From: Ruegeria arenilitoris
Lineage (GTDB): Bacteria > Pseudomonadota > Alphaproteobacteria > Rhodobacterales > Rhodobacteraceae
Direction: 5' to 3'
Length of the DNA stretch: 64,000 nucleotides
Assembly (NCBI RefSeq): GCF_013030985.1
Contig: NZ_WPYP01000008.1
Span: forward strand, 1 to 64,000
Part shown: positions 7,785-15,424 of the stretch, one piece after another
How positions within the stretch are numbered: the stretch's first letter is position 1
Layout: the number at the start of each line of letters is the position of its first letter
Notes under the pieces: model-generated
What the model was told of the DNA's origin: nothing
Seen by the model: the letters and a program-made list of their open reading frames with translations, nothing else
Databases searched by the model: none
Translations under genes and position numbers: made by a program

Positions 7785-7813
7785 TTGTCTAGTTGTATAG
7801 TTCACGTAGACAA
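7785..7813. promoter_or_regulatory. Putative PhnF operator
   Basis: Perfect inverted arms TTGTCTA (7785-7791) and TAGACAA (7807-7813) lie directly after the -10 and would cover the transcription start. Inside are two tandem, similar words TTGTCTAG and TTGTATAG. GTCTA/TATAGAC-type words are typical of GntR/HutC repressors such as PhnF, NagR and DasR. Assignment to PhnF rests on position and family. Confidence 0.55.
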
Positions 7814-7831
7814 CCCGGCCAAGAGGTTTCG

Positions 7832-8290
7832 ATGGCGGATCACCAAAATATTGCAAATACCGCTCGCCGGGACTGGATGGGCCTTTTGGCGCGTGCACCG
7901 GATGACGCGTTGATGGAGTTGTGGGGCGCTGTTGGAACGCCCCCGGGATTTGACTGGCTTCGCAGCCCTGAAGTGGGGGGTGTCATGGTGCGCGGTCGAA
8001 CAGGAGGCACAGGCGCGCCGTTCAACCTTGGGGAAATGACCGTCACGCGGTGTTCTCTGGTGCTGAAGGACGGCACGGTCGGGCATGGCTATGTGCAGGG
8101 CCGGTCAAAGCGCAAGGCCGAAGCCGCAGCGCTGATCGATGCGCTGATGCAGACCGATGCAGCCGAGGACATTCGCGATCGGGTGATCACACCGCTCAGC
8201 CAGCAGATGCAGGAAGCCAAAACGGCGCGGGCGGCGAAAGCCGCGGCCACCAAAGTTGAGTTCTTCACGCTTGTACGAGGAGAGGATTGA
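7832..8290 (+). CDS. phnG: C-P lyase complex subunit PhnG
   Basis: Component of the PhnGHIJ core complex, which with PhnI attaches phosphonate to the ribose C1 of ATP. The 152-residue product opens MADHQNIANTARRDWMGLLARA and contains the family stretches GGVMVRGRTGGTGAPFNLGEMTVTR (about 50-74) and GHGYVQGRSKRKAE. The ATG at 7832 is chosen because homology begins there; an earlier in-frame start would run through the operator. First gene of phnGHIJKLN, overlapping phnH by one base. Confidence 0.95.
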   Translation: MADHQNIANTARRDWMGLLARAPDDALMELWGAVGTPPGFDWLRSPEVGGVMVRGRTGGTGAPFNLGEMTVTRCSLVLKDGTVGHGYVQGRSKRKAEAAALIDALMQTDAAEDIRDRVITPLSQQMQEAKTARAAKAAATKVEFFTLVRGED

Positions 8291-8865
8291 TGAGCGCGCA
8301 AACCCAGTTCTCGGGCGGCTTTGACAATGCACCGATCGATGCAGCCCATGCGTTCCGTGCCGCTATGACTGTCATGGCACGGCCCGGTGAGATTCGGTTG
8401 ATTTCGGGTGCGCAGCCACCCGCGCCTTTGTCTGTGGCGGCGGGGACGTTGCTGCTGACCCTGTGTGATCCAGAGACCCGAGTGCATCTGGCGGGCGACC
8501 TGGACACGGGTACTGTGCGCCAATGGCTGACCTTCCACACGGGCGCGCCGATTTCCGAGGCGCCCGAAGCGGACTTTGCCGTTGGATCATGGCAGGAGCT
8601 TGGGCCGCTGTCCCAATATCGCAGCGGAACGCCGGAATATCCTGATCGCTCGACCACTCTGATCGTCGAATGCGATGACTTGCAACAAGCGGGTGCAGAA
8701 CTGACCGGTCCGGGGATCAAAGATACAGCGCGTCTGTCCCTGCCGAATGTGCCTGCGCTTCGGGCGAACGCGGCGCTCTATCCTTTGGGCTGCGACTTTT
8801 TCTTCACAAGCGGTGACAGGCTGGCAGCCCTGCCGCGCAGCACGCAGATCAGGGTGGAGGGTTAG
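8290..8865 (+). CDS. phnH: C-P lyase complex subunit PhnH
   Basis: Core subunit of the C-P lyase complex, 191 aa, normal family length. It shows the N-terminal GGFDNAPIDAAHAFRAAMTVMARPG stretch typical of PhnH and the C-terminal YPLGCDFFFTSGDRLAALPRST. The ATG shares its A with the phnG stop (TGATG), and phnI starts 3 bases after the stop. Confidence 0.95.
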   Translation: MSAQTQFSGGFDNAPIDAAHAFRAAMTVMARPGEIRLISGAQPPAPLSVAAGTLLLTLCDPETRVHLAGDLDTGTVRQWLTFHTGAPISEAPEADFAVGSWQELGPLSQYRSGTPEYPDRSTTLIVECDDLQQAGAELTGPGIKDTARLSLPNVPALRANAALYPLGCDFFFTSGDRLAALPRSTQIRVEG

Positions 8866-8868
8866 GCT

Positions 8869-9960
8869 ATGTATGTCGCCGTCAAAGGTGGTGAGAAGGC
8901 CATCGATAACGCTCATGCCTGGTTGGCCGAAGAACGCCGTGGATCGACGGATGTTGCCGAGTTGAGCATCGCGCAAATCCGCGAGCAATTGTCCCTTGCG
9001 GTGAACCGGGTGATGGCCGAAGGGTCCTTGTACGACCCGGACTTGGCGGCTCTGGCGATCAAGCAGGCGCGTGGCGATCTGATCGAAGCGATCTTTCTGA
9101 TCCGCGCCTACCGCACGACACTGCCCCGGTTTGGATATTCGAACCCGGTGGAAACCGGAGAGATGACCTGTGACCGCCGGATCTCGGCCACATTCAAGGA
9201 CGCGCCGGGCGGTCAGGTGTTGGGGCCGACCTTCGACTACACCCACCGGCTGCTGGATTTCAAACTGGCTGCCGAGGGTGAGGTTCCTGCTGCACCCAAA
9301 GCCCAGCCGCGTGAGGAAACGACGCCGCATATTACCGAGTTCCTCAAGGGTGAGGACATCATTCAGGACGAACCTGCCTGCGACGCCACCCCTGGCGACC
9401 TGACCCGCGAACCGATGGAGTTCCCAGCCGGTCGCCCCCTGCGCCTGCAATCGCTGACCCGAGGGGATGAGGGATTCGTGCTGGGCATGGCCTATTCAAC
9501 CCAACGCGGCTATGCCCGTAACCACGCCTTTGTCGGTGAATTGCGGATCGGCAAGGTCGCGGTTGAGATGGACATCCCCGAACTGGGTTTCGCCATCGAC
9601 ATCGGCGAGGTCGAGTTGACCGAATGCGAGACCGTCAACCAGTTCAAGGGATCAAAGACCGAACCGCCGCAGTTCACCCGCGGTTATGGGCTGGTCTTTG
9701 GCCAATCGGAACGCAAGTCCATCGCCATGGCTCTGGTCGACCGCGCGCTGCGCTGGGAAGAACTGGGCGAGGACAATCTGGGCGCCCCCGCGCAGGATGA
9801 GGAGTTCGTCCTGAGTCACGCCGACAACATTCAGGCCACCGGGTTCCTCGAACACATCAAGCTGCCGCATTACGTCGATTTCCAGTCCGAGCTGGAACTG
9901 GTCCGCAAGCTGCGCCGCGAGGCCGAAAAACGGATCACACCGAGGGAGGCAGCAGAATGA
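8869..9960 (+). CDS. phnI: C-P lyase nucleosidase subunit PhnI
   Basis: With PhnG, H and L, PhnI displaces adenine from ATP to give ribose-1-phosphonate 5-triphosphate. It has 363 residues, the usual length, and starts MYVAVKGGEKAIDNAHAWL. Characteristic segments include SIAQIREQLSLAVNRVMAEGSLYD, the FLIRAYRTTLPRFGYS stretch and a His-containing LSHADNIQATGFLEHIKLPHY near residues 310-335. Unusually, phnJ does not follow at once: 262 bp intervene. Confidence 0.96.
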   Translation: MYVAVKGGEKAIDNAHAWLAEERRGSTDVAELSIAQIREQLSLAVNRVMAEGSLYDPDLAALAIKQARGDLIEAIFLIRAYRTTLPRFGYSNPVETGEMTCDRRISATFKDAPGGQVLGPTFDYTHRLLDFKLAAEGEVPAAPKAQPREETTPHITEFLKGEDIIQDEPACDATPGDLTREPMEFPAGRPLRLQSLTRGDEGFVLGMAYSTQRGYARNHAFVGELRIGKVAVEMDIPELGFAIDIGEVELTECETVNQFKGSKTEPPQFTRGYGLVFGQSERKSIAMALVDRALRWEELGEDNLGAPAQDEEFVLSHADNIQATGFLEHIKLPHYVDFQSELELVRKLRREAEKRITPREAAE

Positions 9961-10222
9961 CCTTAGGGACCAGACTGTTCAGCGCAGGTGGCTTCGGCAC
10001 GTGTCCGCGGTTCTGCTTTCCCGGATCGGGCGCTGTTGCGTTTCGAACACAGATGCGACGCGCCAACCGAACACCAGACCCCCTTTGGGTCTCTCCGTTG
10101 CGCGCGGCGGCGAAGTTTCGCGTGACGGTTATGTCTGAAGAGATATGCCAAAACGAGCAAAACGAACGTGGTAACAACAATTACGTCCATAAAAACACCA
10201 ATAAAAAAGCGAAGTACAAAAA
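9961..10222. other. Anomalous 262-bp spacer splitting phnI and phnJ
   Basis: Core C-P lyase genes otherwise overlap or nearly touch here, yet phnI and phnJ are 262 bp apart. The left part is GC-rich, while the last ~55 bp (about 10167-10222) are strikingly A-rich, unlike the surroundings. On the plus strand an 89-codon frame opens at the ATGA of the phnI stop (9957), but its composition looks non-coding. On the minus strand a 75-codon frame begins with a clear membrane segment (listed separately). No inverted termini, target duplication or terminator was found. Confidence 0.6.
9963..10190 (-). CDS. Possible antisense small membrane protein (75 aa), perhaps degraded
   Basis: Starts MDVIVVTTFVLLVLAYLF, a convincing membrane helix, then a very basic run (residues ~19-37) ending RRDPKGVW. 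The remaining 40 residues (Cys/Ser/Arg-rich) look unlike a folded tail and could result from a frameshift. It lies antisense between phnI and phnJ in the anomalous spacer. No ribosome site stands out. It may be a remnant of an inserted gene; not recognised. Confidence 0.3.
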   Translation of the reverse strand: MDVIVVTTFVLLVLAYLFRHNRHAKLRRRAQRRDPKGVWCSVGASHLCSKRNSARSGKAEPRTRAEATCAEQSGP

Positions 10223-11083
10223 ATGAATGAGTATAATTTCGCATATTTGGACGAACAAACCAAGCGGATGATCCGCCGTGCCATCCTGAAAGGGTTGGCT
10301 GTCCCCGGATATCAGGTTCCCTTTGCCAGCCGTGAGATGCCGATGCCCTATGGCTGGGGCACCGGTGGGGTGCAGGTCTCGGCCGCGACCCTGACGCCGG
10401 ATGATACCTTCAAGGTGATTGATCAGGGCGCAGATGACACCACCAACGCGGTCTCGATCCGCAAGTTCTTCGAGAATACCGCCGGGGTTGAAACCACTGA
10501 GGAAACCGAAAAGGCCACGGTCATCCAGACCCGTCACCGCATTCCCGAGGCAAAACTGACCGGGGATCAGATCATTGTCTATCAGGTGCCGATCCCGGAA
10601 CCTCTGCGGTTCCTGGAACCGCGCGAGACCGAGACGCGCAAAATGCACAGCCTTGAGGAATATGGCCTGATGCATGTGAAACTGTACGAAGACATCAGCC
10701 AGCACGGAGCGATTTCGACCTCGTACGCCTATCCGGTGAAAGTGTCGGAGCGGTACGTGATGGACCCGTCTCCGATCCCGAAATTCGACAACCCCAAGCT
10801 GGAAATGGACGCAATCCAACTGTTCGGAGCCGGACGGGAACAGCGCATCTACGCGGTGCCGCCTCACACCAAGGTCGTCAGCCTTGATTTCGAGGATTAT
10901 CCGTTCGAGGCCACCAAGGCCGACCACCCCTGCGATCTGTGCGGGGCCGAGGACAGCTATCTGGACGAGGTGATTATGGATGATGCGGGCAACCGGATGT
11001 TTGTTTGTTCGGACACAGATTTCTGTCGGTCCCGCCGCGCGCAGGGCCACGAAGGACGCTTGAGCAAGGAGGGCGCGGTATGA
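10223..11083 (+). CDS. phnJ: Carbon-phosphorus lyase, radical SAM enzyme PhnJ
   Basis: Cleaves the C-P bond of ribose-1-phosphonate 5-phosphate to give a hydrocarbon and ribose 1,2-cyclic phosphate 5-phosphate. The 286-residue protein has the C-terminal CX2CX21CX5C signature with Cys237, Cys240, Cys262 and Cys268. The first three ligate the Fe4S4 cluster in characterised PhnJ and the last is the catalytic thiyl Cys. Also typical is MPMPYGWGTGG near residue 40. The ribosome site is poor (A-rich leader AAGTACAAAAA). phnK overlaps its stop by 4 bp. Confidence 0.97.
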   Translation: MNEYNFAYLDEQTKRMIRRAILKGLAVPGYQVPFASREMPMPYGWGTGGVQVSAATLTPDDTFKVIDQGADDTTNAVSIRKFFENTAGVETTEETEKATVIQTRHRIPEAKLTGDQIIVYQVPIPEPLRFLEPRETETRKMHSLEEYGLMHVKLYEDISQHGAISTSYAYPVKVSERYVMDPSPIPKFDNPKLEMDAIQLFGAGREQRIYAVPPHTKVVSLDFEDYPFEATKADHPCDLCGAEDSYLDEVIMDDAGNRMFVCSDTDFCRSRRAQGHEGRLSKEGAV

Positions 11084-11850
11084 CCCCGTTGTTGCAGGTC
11101 AAAGGGATACAGAAACTCTATGGCGCGCGGATCGGCTGCACGGGCGTCAGCTTCGATCTCTACCCCGGTGAGGTGATGGGCATTGTCGGCGAAAGCGGTT
11201 CGGGCAAATCAACCTTGCTGAACTGCCTTGCGGGGCACCTGGTGCCCGACGGGGGGCAGGTGATCTTTGACACCAGATCCGATGGCCCGGTGGATACGGT
11301 GACCATGTCGGAACCCGAACGTCGGATGCTGGGCCGTACCGATTGGGCCTTTGTTCACCAACACGCCCGCGACGGGCTGCGCATGTCAGTGAGCGCTGGC
11401 GGTAATATCGGTGAGCGGCTGATGGCTGTTGGCGATCGTCACTATGGCCAGATCCGCGACCGGGCGATTGACTGGCTGGGTCGGGTCGAGATTGACGACG
11501 CCCGTGTGGATGACCGCCCGACCGCGTTTTCGGGCGGGATGCAACAACGCCTGCAGATCGCGCGCAATCTGGTGACGGGGCCGCGGCTGGTGTTCATGGA
11601 TGAGCCGACGGGTGGTCTGGATGTCTCGGTTCAGGCGCGGCTGCTGGACCTGCTGCGCGGGCTGGTGCGTGAAATGGGGCTGAGCGCCATCATCGTCACG
11701 CATGATCTGGCTGTGGTGCGCCTGTTGGCGGACCGGCTGATGGTGATGAAGGATGGTCATGTGGTCGAGGCCGGTTTGACCGATCAGGTGCTGGATGACC
11801 CGCAACACGCCTATACGCAGTTGCTTGTATCCAGCGTTCTGCAGGTTTGA
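11080..11850 (+). CDS. phnK: C-P lyase-associated ABC ATPase PhnK
   Basis: ABC-type ATPase that binds the C-P lyase core rather than a transporter. At 256 aa it shows Walker A GESGSGKST, Q-loop FVHQHARDGLRM (with the PhnK-typical HARDGLR), signature FSGGMQQRLQIARNL, Walker B LVFMDEPTGGLD and H-loop IIVTHDLAV. The start overlaps the phnJ stop by 4 bp, and phnL follows after an 11-bp gap. Confidence 0.95.
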   Translation: MTPLLQVKGIQKLYGARIGCTGVSFDLYPGEVMGIVGESGSGKSTLLNCLAGHLVPDGGQVIFDTRSDGPVDTVTMSEPERRMLGRTDWAFVHQHARDGLRMSVSAGGNIGERLMAVGDRHYGQIRDRAIDWLGRVEIDDARVDDRPTAFSGGMQQRLQIARNLVTGPRLVFMDEPTGGLDVSVQARLLDLLRGLVREMGLSAIIVTHDLAVVRLLADRLMVMKDGHVVEAGLTDQVLDDPQHAYTQLLVSSVLQV

Positions 11851-11861
11851 AGGTGAAGGCG

Positions 11862-12545
11862 ATGATTGAGCTTAAAGATGTCAGCAAGAGCTTTACCCTG
11901 CACAATCAGGGTGGCGCGGTGATCCCGGTGATGACGGGGGCCTCGCTGCAGGTCGCGCCCGGTGAGTGTGTCGCGCTTACGGGCGCGTCGGGCGCGGGCA
12001 AGTCCACCCTGATGCGGGTGATCTACGGCAACTATCTGGCGGCCTCGGGTCAGGTACTGGTCGGTGGCCTGGATGTGGCGCAGGCTGAGCCGCGCGAGAT
12101 TCTGGCGCTGCGCCGCGAGACGCTGGGTTATGTCAGCCAGTTCCTGCGCGTGGTGCCGCGGGTGCCGACGCTGGATGTGGTGGCGGAGCCTTTGTTGGCC
12201 ATTGGGTGTGACCGGCAGGTGGCGATGGATAAGGCGGCGGGTTTGCTGGCGCGGTTGAACATACCGGAGCGGCTTTGGTCGCTGAGCCCAACGACCTTTT
12301 CAGGTGGTGAGCAGCAGCGGGTGAACATCGCCCGCGGCTTTGCGCATGACTACCCGGCGATGTTGCTGGATGAACCTACCGCCTCGCTGGATGCGCAGAA
12401 CCGGGAAACGGTGCTGTCACTGATCGAAGAGGCCAAGGCGCGCGGTGCCGCCATCGTTGGCATTTTCCACGATGTTGGCGCGCGCGACCAGGTCTGTGAT
12501 CGTGAGATCAACGTCTCGGATTTCACCCCGGGAGTGGCCGCATGA
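11862..12545 (+). CDS. phnL: C-P lyase-associated ABC ATPase PhnL
   Basis: Second soluble ABC ATPase of the pathway (227 aa), needed for the PhnI reaction and binding the core together with PhnK. Motifs: Walker A GASGAGKST, Q-loop YVSQFLRVVPRV, signature FSGGEQQRVNIARGF, Walker B AMLLDEPTASLD, H-loop IFHDVGARD. The ATG at 11862 follows AAGGTGAAGG; an upstream TTG overlapping the phnK stop is less likely. phnN overlaps its end by 4 bp. Confidence 0.95.
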   Translation: MIELKDVSKSFTLHNQGGAVIPVMTGASLQVAPGECVALTGASGAGKSTLMRVIYGNYLAASGQVLVGGLDVAQAEPREILALRRETLGYVSQFLRVVPRVPTLDVVAEPLLAIGCDRQVAMDKAAGLLARLNIPERLWSLSPTTFSGGEQQRVNIARGFAHDYPAMLLDEPTASLDAQNRETVLSLIEEAKARGAAIVGIFHDVGARDQVCDREINVSDFTPGVAA

Positions 12546-13090
12546 CCCTTGCTCCGATCATAGCGGTCGTCGGCCCCTCGGGCGTTGGAAAGGACAGCGT
12601 GATTGAGGCGCTGGAGGCCAGCACGCCGGGTATCGTCAGAGCCCGCCGGGTGATCACCCGATCCGCAGGCGCAGAGGGCGAAGATTTCGACCGTGTATCC
12701 GTTGAAGTGTTTCAGCAGATGGCAGCCGAGGGCACTTTTGCCCTGCACTGGCCCGCGCATGGCTTGCTTTACGGGGTGCCCAAGGGAATTGACGACTTGC
12801 GGCACCAGTCGGACGCGGTTCTGGTCAACCTGTCCCGGGCGGTTTTGCTGCAGGCGCAAGAGGTGTTTGGCGATCTGATCGTAATCTCTCTGACCGCTGA
12901 TCCAGAGGTACTGGCGCAACGCCTGTCAACGCGCGCCCGCGAATGCGTCGATGAACAGGAGCGGCGGCTGGCGCACGCCGCGAAACCGCTGCCAGTTGGA
13001 TTGAAACGGGTCATCCGGGTCGACAACTCCGGTCCATTAGAGGCAACGGTGGCGGCCATCTTGTCCCAACTTCAGCCGGAAAGGGTGTAG
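12542..13090 (+). CDS. phnN: Ribose 1,5-bisphosphate phosphokinase PhnN
   Basis: Phosphorylates ribose 1,5-bisphosphate to PRPP, returning the phosphonate-derived ribose to nucleotide metabolism. The 182-residue P-loop kinase resembles guanylate kinase: GPSGVGKDS at residues 11-19, RARRVITRSA, and an ALHWPAHGLLYGVP substrate stretch. It overlaps phnL by 4 bp. Its last 19 bp overlap the convergent 2H-phosphoesterase gene. Confidence 0.93.
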   Translation: MTLAPIIAVVGPSGVGKDSVIEALEASTPGIVRARRVITRSAGAEGEDFDRVSVEVFQQMAAEGTFALHWPAHGLLYGVPKGIDDLRHQSDAVLVNLSRAVLLQAQEVFGDLIVISLTADPEVLAQRLSTRARECVDEQERRLAHAAKPLPVGLKRVIRVDNSGPLEATVAAILSQLQPERV

Positions 13091-13755
13091 CGATGGATCA
13101 GGTGAAAGCGCCCGTCTTCAGCCTCGCCCATAAGGGCCAGATCGGTGATCTGGAACGGTTTGGGCAGCAGGGGGACAAGCTGCGATTGCAGGGCGGCTTG
13201 CACCGTTGCCAGCGTCGGTTTGTCCAGCTTGCCACTAAGCGTGATGTGAAAGCGGAAGGCCTCCATCACGTAAGGATAGCCCCATTGCACCAGATTGGCG
13301 TCCTGCTCGGGCGACAGACCACCGGCGCGGCGGCGCTCCAACTCGGCTTCGGGCGCGGGCGCCCGAAAGCTGTCCAGATCACGCACGCAGGCGGCGGCCA
13401 GCGTATTCAGCGCGGCCTTGTTCCCCACCGGGCACAGGGCCAGAAACCGGCCGAGGCGGGCGATTTCCAACCCGTCCAGCGTGACCGGAGGTTGCGTCTG
13501 CGCAAGCCGCGCACAGGCCTCGGTCAGTGCCTCCACCGACTGCCCGTCGCGCAGGCGGAAGGGCGGCTTCATCGTCGCGTGCAGCCCGTATTTGCGCGGT
13601 ACCTGCGTGACGGCTGCGACGTCCACACCATCGACCAACGGGTGCGCGACGTCCTCGCCGGTTTCCATGTCCCAGCCCAGCCAGTTGGTGGCAAATCTCG
13701 CCCATTCCGCCCCGGCCGGTGGCGCAAAATAGATCGCGTATCGCGTGAATGTCAC
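13072..13755 (-). CDS. DUF1045 phosphonate-locus protein, 2H-phosphoesterase-like
   Basis: A 227-residue member of the phosphonate-associated DUF1045 family (TIGR03223-like). It carries two H-x-T motifs, H59-A-T61 in GLHATMKPPF and H170-I-T172 in FRFHITLSG, about 110 residues apart, the arrangement of the 2H (LigT/cyclic phosphodiesterase) superfamily. It converges on phnN and diverges from phnM across a 52-bp gap. Biochemical role is unassigned. Because phnP is absent, opening of the ribose 1,2-cyclic phosphate made by PhnJ is an attractive inference. Confidence 0.85.
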   Translation of the reverse strand: MTFTRYAIYFAPPAGAEWARFATNWLGWDMETGEDVAHPLVDGVDVAAVTQVPRKYGLHATMKPPFRLRDGQSVEALTEACARLAQTQPPVTLDGLEIARLGRFLALCPVGNKAALNTLAAACVRDLDSFRAPAPEAELERRRAGGLSPEQDANLVQWGYPYVMEAFRFHITLSGKLDKPTLATVQAALQSQLVPLLPKPFQITDLALMGEAEDGRFHLIHRYTLSG

Positions 13756-13807
13756 ATTGGCCTCCTATGCGTGGCCTACCCAATAGCTCAGACCGTGTGA
13801 AGTTCAG

Positions 13808-14947
13808 ATGACAGAAGAAATGATCCTTGCCAATGCCACGCTTATTCTGCCGGATGAGACCGTTACAGGCAGCGTGCGGGTTGTGGGCGAAACCATTGTC
13901 GAGGTCGCCGCAGGTACCGCAATTCCCACAGGGGCGGTCGATTGCGGCGGTGACTATGTCAGCCCCGGACTGGTCGAGCTGCATACGGACAACCTTGAGC
14001 GCCACATCCAGCCGCGCCCCAGGGTCGACTGGCCCCATGCGGCGGCGATCCTGGCCCATGACGCCGAGCTGGCCAGTACAGGGATCACGACGGTCTTCGA
14101 CGCGATGCGCATCGGCTCGATCCCCAGCGGCAACCGATACAAGAAATATGCCCGCGATCTGTCGCGCGAGCTGTGGCAATTGCGCGAACAGGACGCGCTG
14201 AAGATCAGCCACTTTCTGCATTTAAGGGCCGAGGTGTGTTCGGAAACTCTGGTGGCTGAATTGGACGAGTTCGGCCCGGAAGATCGCGTCGGGCTGGTGT
14301 CGCTGATGGACCACACGCCGGGACAGCGGCAGTTCCGGAACATGTCGCAGCTTGAAGCCTACATGAAGGGCAAACATGGCATGACCGATGACGATTTCCT
14401 GCAGCACGTAGCGCAGCTCAAGGCGCTGCGGGACCGGTTCGGTGACCGGCACGAGGTTGAAACCGTCAAGGCCGCCCGACGTTTCGGCGCGATGTTGGCC
14501 AGCCACGATGATACCACGCAGGAACAGGTGGCGGTGTCCGCGGGTCACGGCATTCGGCTGGCTGAATTCCCCACAACGGTCGAGGCTGCCCGGGCCTGTC
14601 ACGATCACGGCATCAAGGTGATGATGGGCGCGCCCAACGTCGTCCGGGGCGGGTCGCATTCCGGCAACGTGGCGGCGCAGGAGTTGGCCGATCTGGGCCA
14701 TCTCGACATTTTGTCCTCGGACTACGTCCCGGCCGCATTGCTGTTATCGGCGACACGTCTGGGCGAGAGTTGGGGGGATATGGCGCGCGGTTTGCGGACG
14801 GTGACGCAAACTCCCGCCAAGGTCGTCGGGCTGGAGGATCGTGGAGAATTGCGCCAAGGTGCCCGCGCGGACGTCATCCGCTTCCGTATGCGCGAAGGCG
14901 CGCCCGCGTTGAACGGTGTCTGGTCACGCGGGCGGCGTGTAGCCTGA
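13808..14947 (+). CDS. phnM: Alpha-D-ribose 1-methylphosphonate 5-triphosphate diphosphatase
   Basis: Amidohydrolase-superfamily enzyme that removes pyrophosphate from the ribose-phosphonate triphosphate before PhnJ acts. At 379 aa it has normal length. The metal-binding H59-x-D61 lies in SPGLVELHTDNLERH, further ligand His residues in LASHDDTT and GSHSGNVAA, and a SSDYVPAALL stretch with the conserved Asp. It is transcribed divergently from the DUF1045 gene and meets the methyltransferase gene tail to tail with no gap. Confidence 0.95.
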   Translation: MTEEMILANATLILPDETVTGSVRVVGETIVEVAAGTAIPTGAVDCGGDYVSPGLVELHTDNLERHIQPRPRVDWPHAAAILAHDAELASTGITTVFDAMRIGSIPSGNRYKKYARDLSRELWQLREQDALKISHFLHLRAEVCSETLVAELDEFGPEDRVGLVSLMDHTPGQRQFRNMSQLEAYMKGKHGMTDDDFLQHVAQLKALRDRFGDRHEVETVKAARRFGAMLASHDDTTQEQVAVSAGHGIRLAEFPTTVEAARACHDHGIKVMMGAPNVVRGGSHSGNVAAQELADLGHLDILSSDYVPAALLLSATRLGESWGDMARGLRTVTQTPAKVVGLEDRGELRQGARADVIRFRMREGAPALNGVWSRGRRVA

Positions 14948-14953
14948 TCAGGC
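14942..14953. other. 12-bp perfect palindrome spanning two convergent stop codons
   Basis: GCCTGATCAGGC is a perfect palindrome in which the TGA of phnM and the TGA (TCA on the plus strand) of the methyltransferase gene abut. No T tract follows. It may be a weak bidirectional RNA hairpin or coincidence. Confidence 0.4.
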
Positions 14954-15424
14954 GCGATAGAACAGGTACCGGTCTGGCGCGATTGTGTCCGGGCCACTGA
15001 TCTGTGCGAAGCCTACCAGAGGCTGACCGGAGATCAACAATCCACCGGGCCGCATCACCTGCGCGATCAGAGGGCTGAGGCGTGCCGCTTCGGCCACGTC
15101 CTCTTCCTTGATGCCGCGTCCGAAATCATAATGCGCCAGCGCGATTTTGGCCCCGTCGGCGGCCAGCTTTTCCAGCATGGGTTCTGCTTCACCCTGCAAA
15201 AAATCTTCGGCCGGAGGGGTGCTGGACGGGTGGCATTGCAGCACCCGGTCCATTACCCAGATGCGTCGCTCCGGCAGGATCTCCCGCAGGTGGTCATAGG
15301 TGCGGCCGTTGCCCAGCCCCATATCCAGAACGTCCCCCTCTAATTCGCTGATCTGAGCGACGGCCCAGTTCAGTCCGTCGCGTTGCGCAGTCAGGCGGCG
15401 CAGCATGGAATCCAGTCGGCTCAT
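14948..15424 (-). CDS. Small class I SAM-dependent methyltransferase-like protein
   Basis: A 158-residue protein with the SAM-binding glycine motif DMGLGNGRTYDHL (about residues 33-45) and a later acidic IALAHYDFGRG. It resembles the short Methyltransf_17-type family; target unknown. It is the last gene of the seven-gene glycan operon, overlapping the deacetylase gene by 4 bp (ATGA). A paralogue lies at 31711-32208 with the same LGLGNGRTY motif and a parallel HPSSTPP/HPDSTPP stretch. Confidence 0.75.
   Translation of the reverse strand: MSRLDSMLRRLTAQRDGLNWAVAQISELEGDVLDMGLGNGRTYDHLREILPERRIWVMDRVLQCHPSSTPPAEDFLQGEAEPMLEKLAADGAKIALAHYDFGRGIKEEDVAEAARLSPLIAQVMRPGGLLISGQPLVGFAQISGPDTIAPDRYLFYRA

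Noticed and set aside
9957..10226. Plus-strand 89-codon frame overlapping the phnI stop by ATGA
   Set aside because: The ATGA overlap looks like coupling, but the peptide has no domain, an abrupt Asn/Lys-rich tail, and follows the composition of the anomalous spacer; probably chance.
13093..13800. Long plus-strand frame (235 codons) opposite the DUF1045 gene
   Set aside because: It is antisense to a protein with clear H-x-T motifs and shows the Arg/Gln-rich composition of shadow frames.
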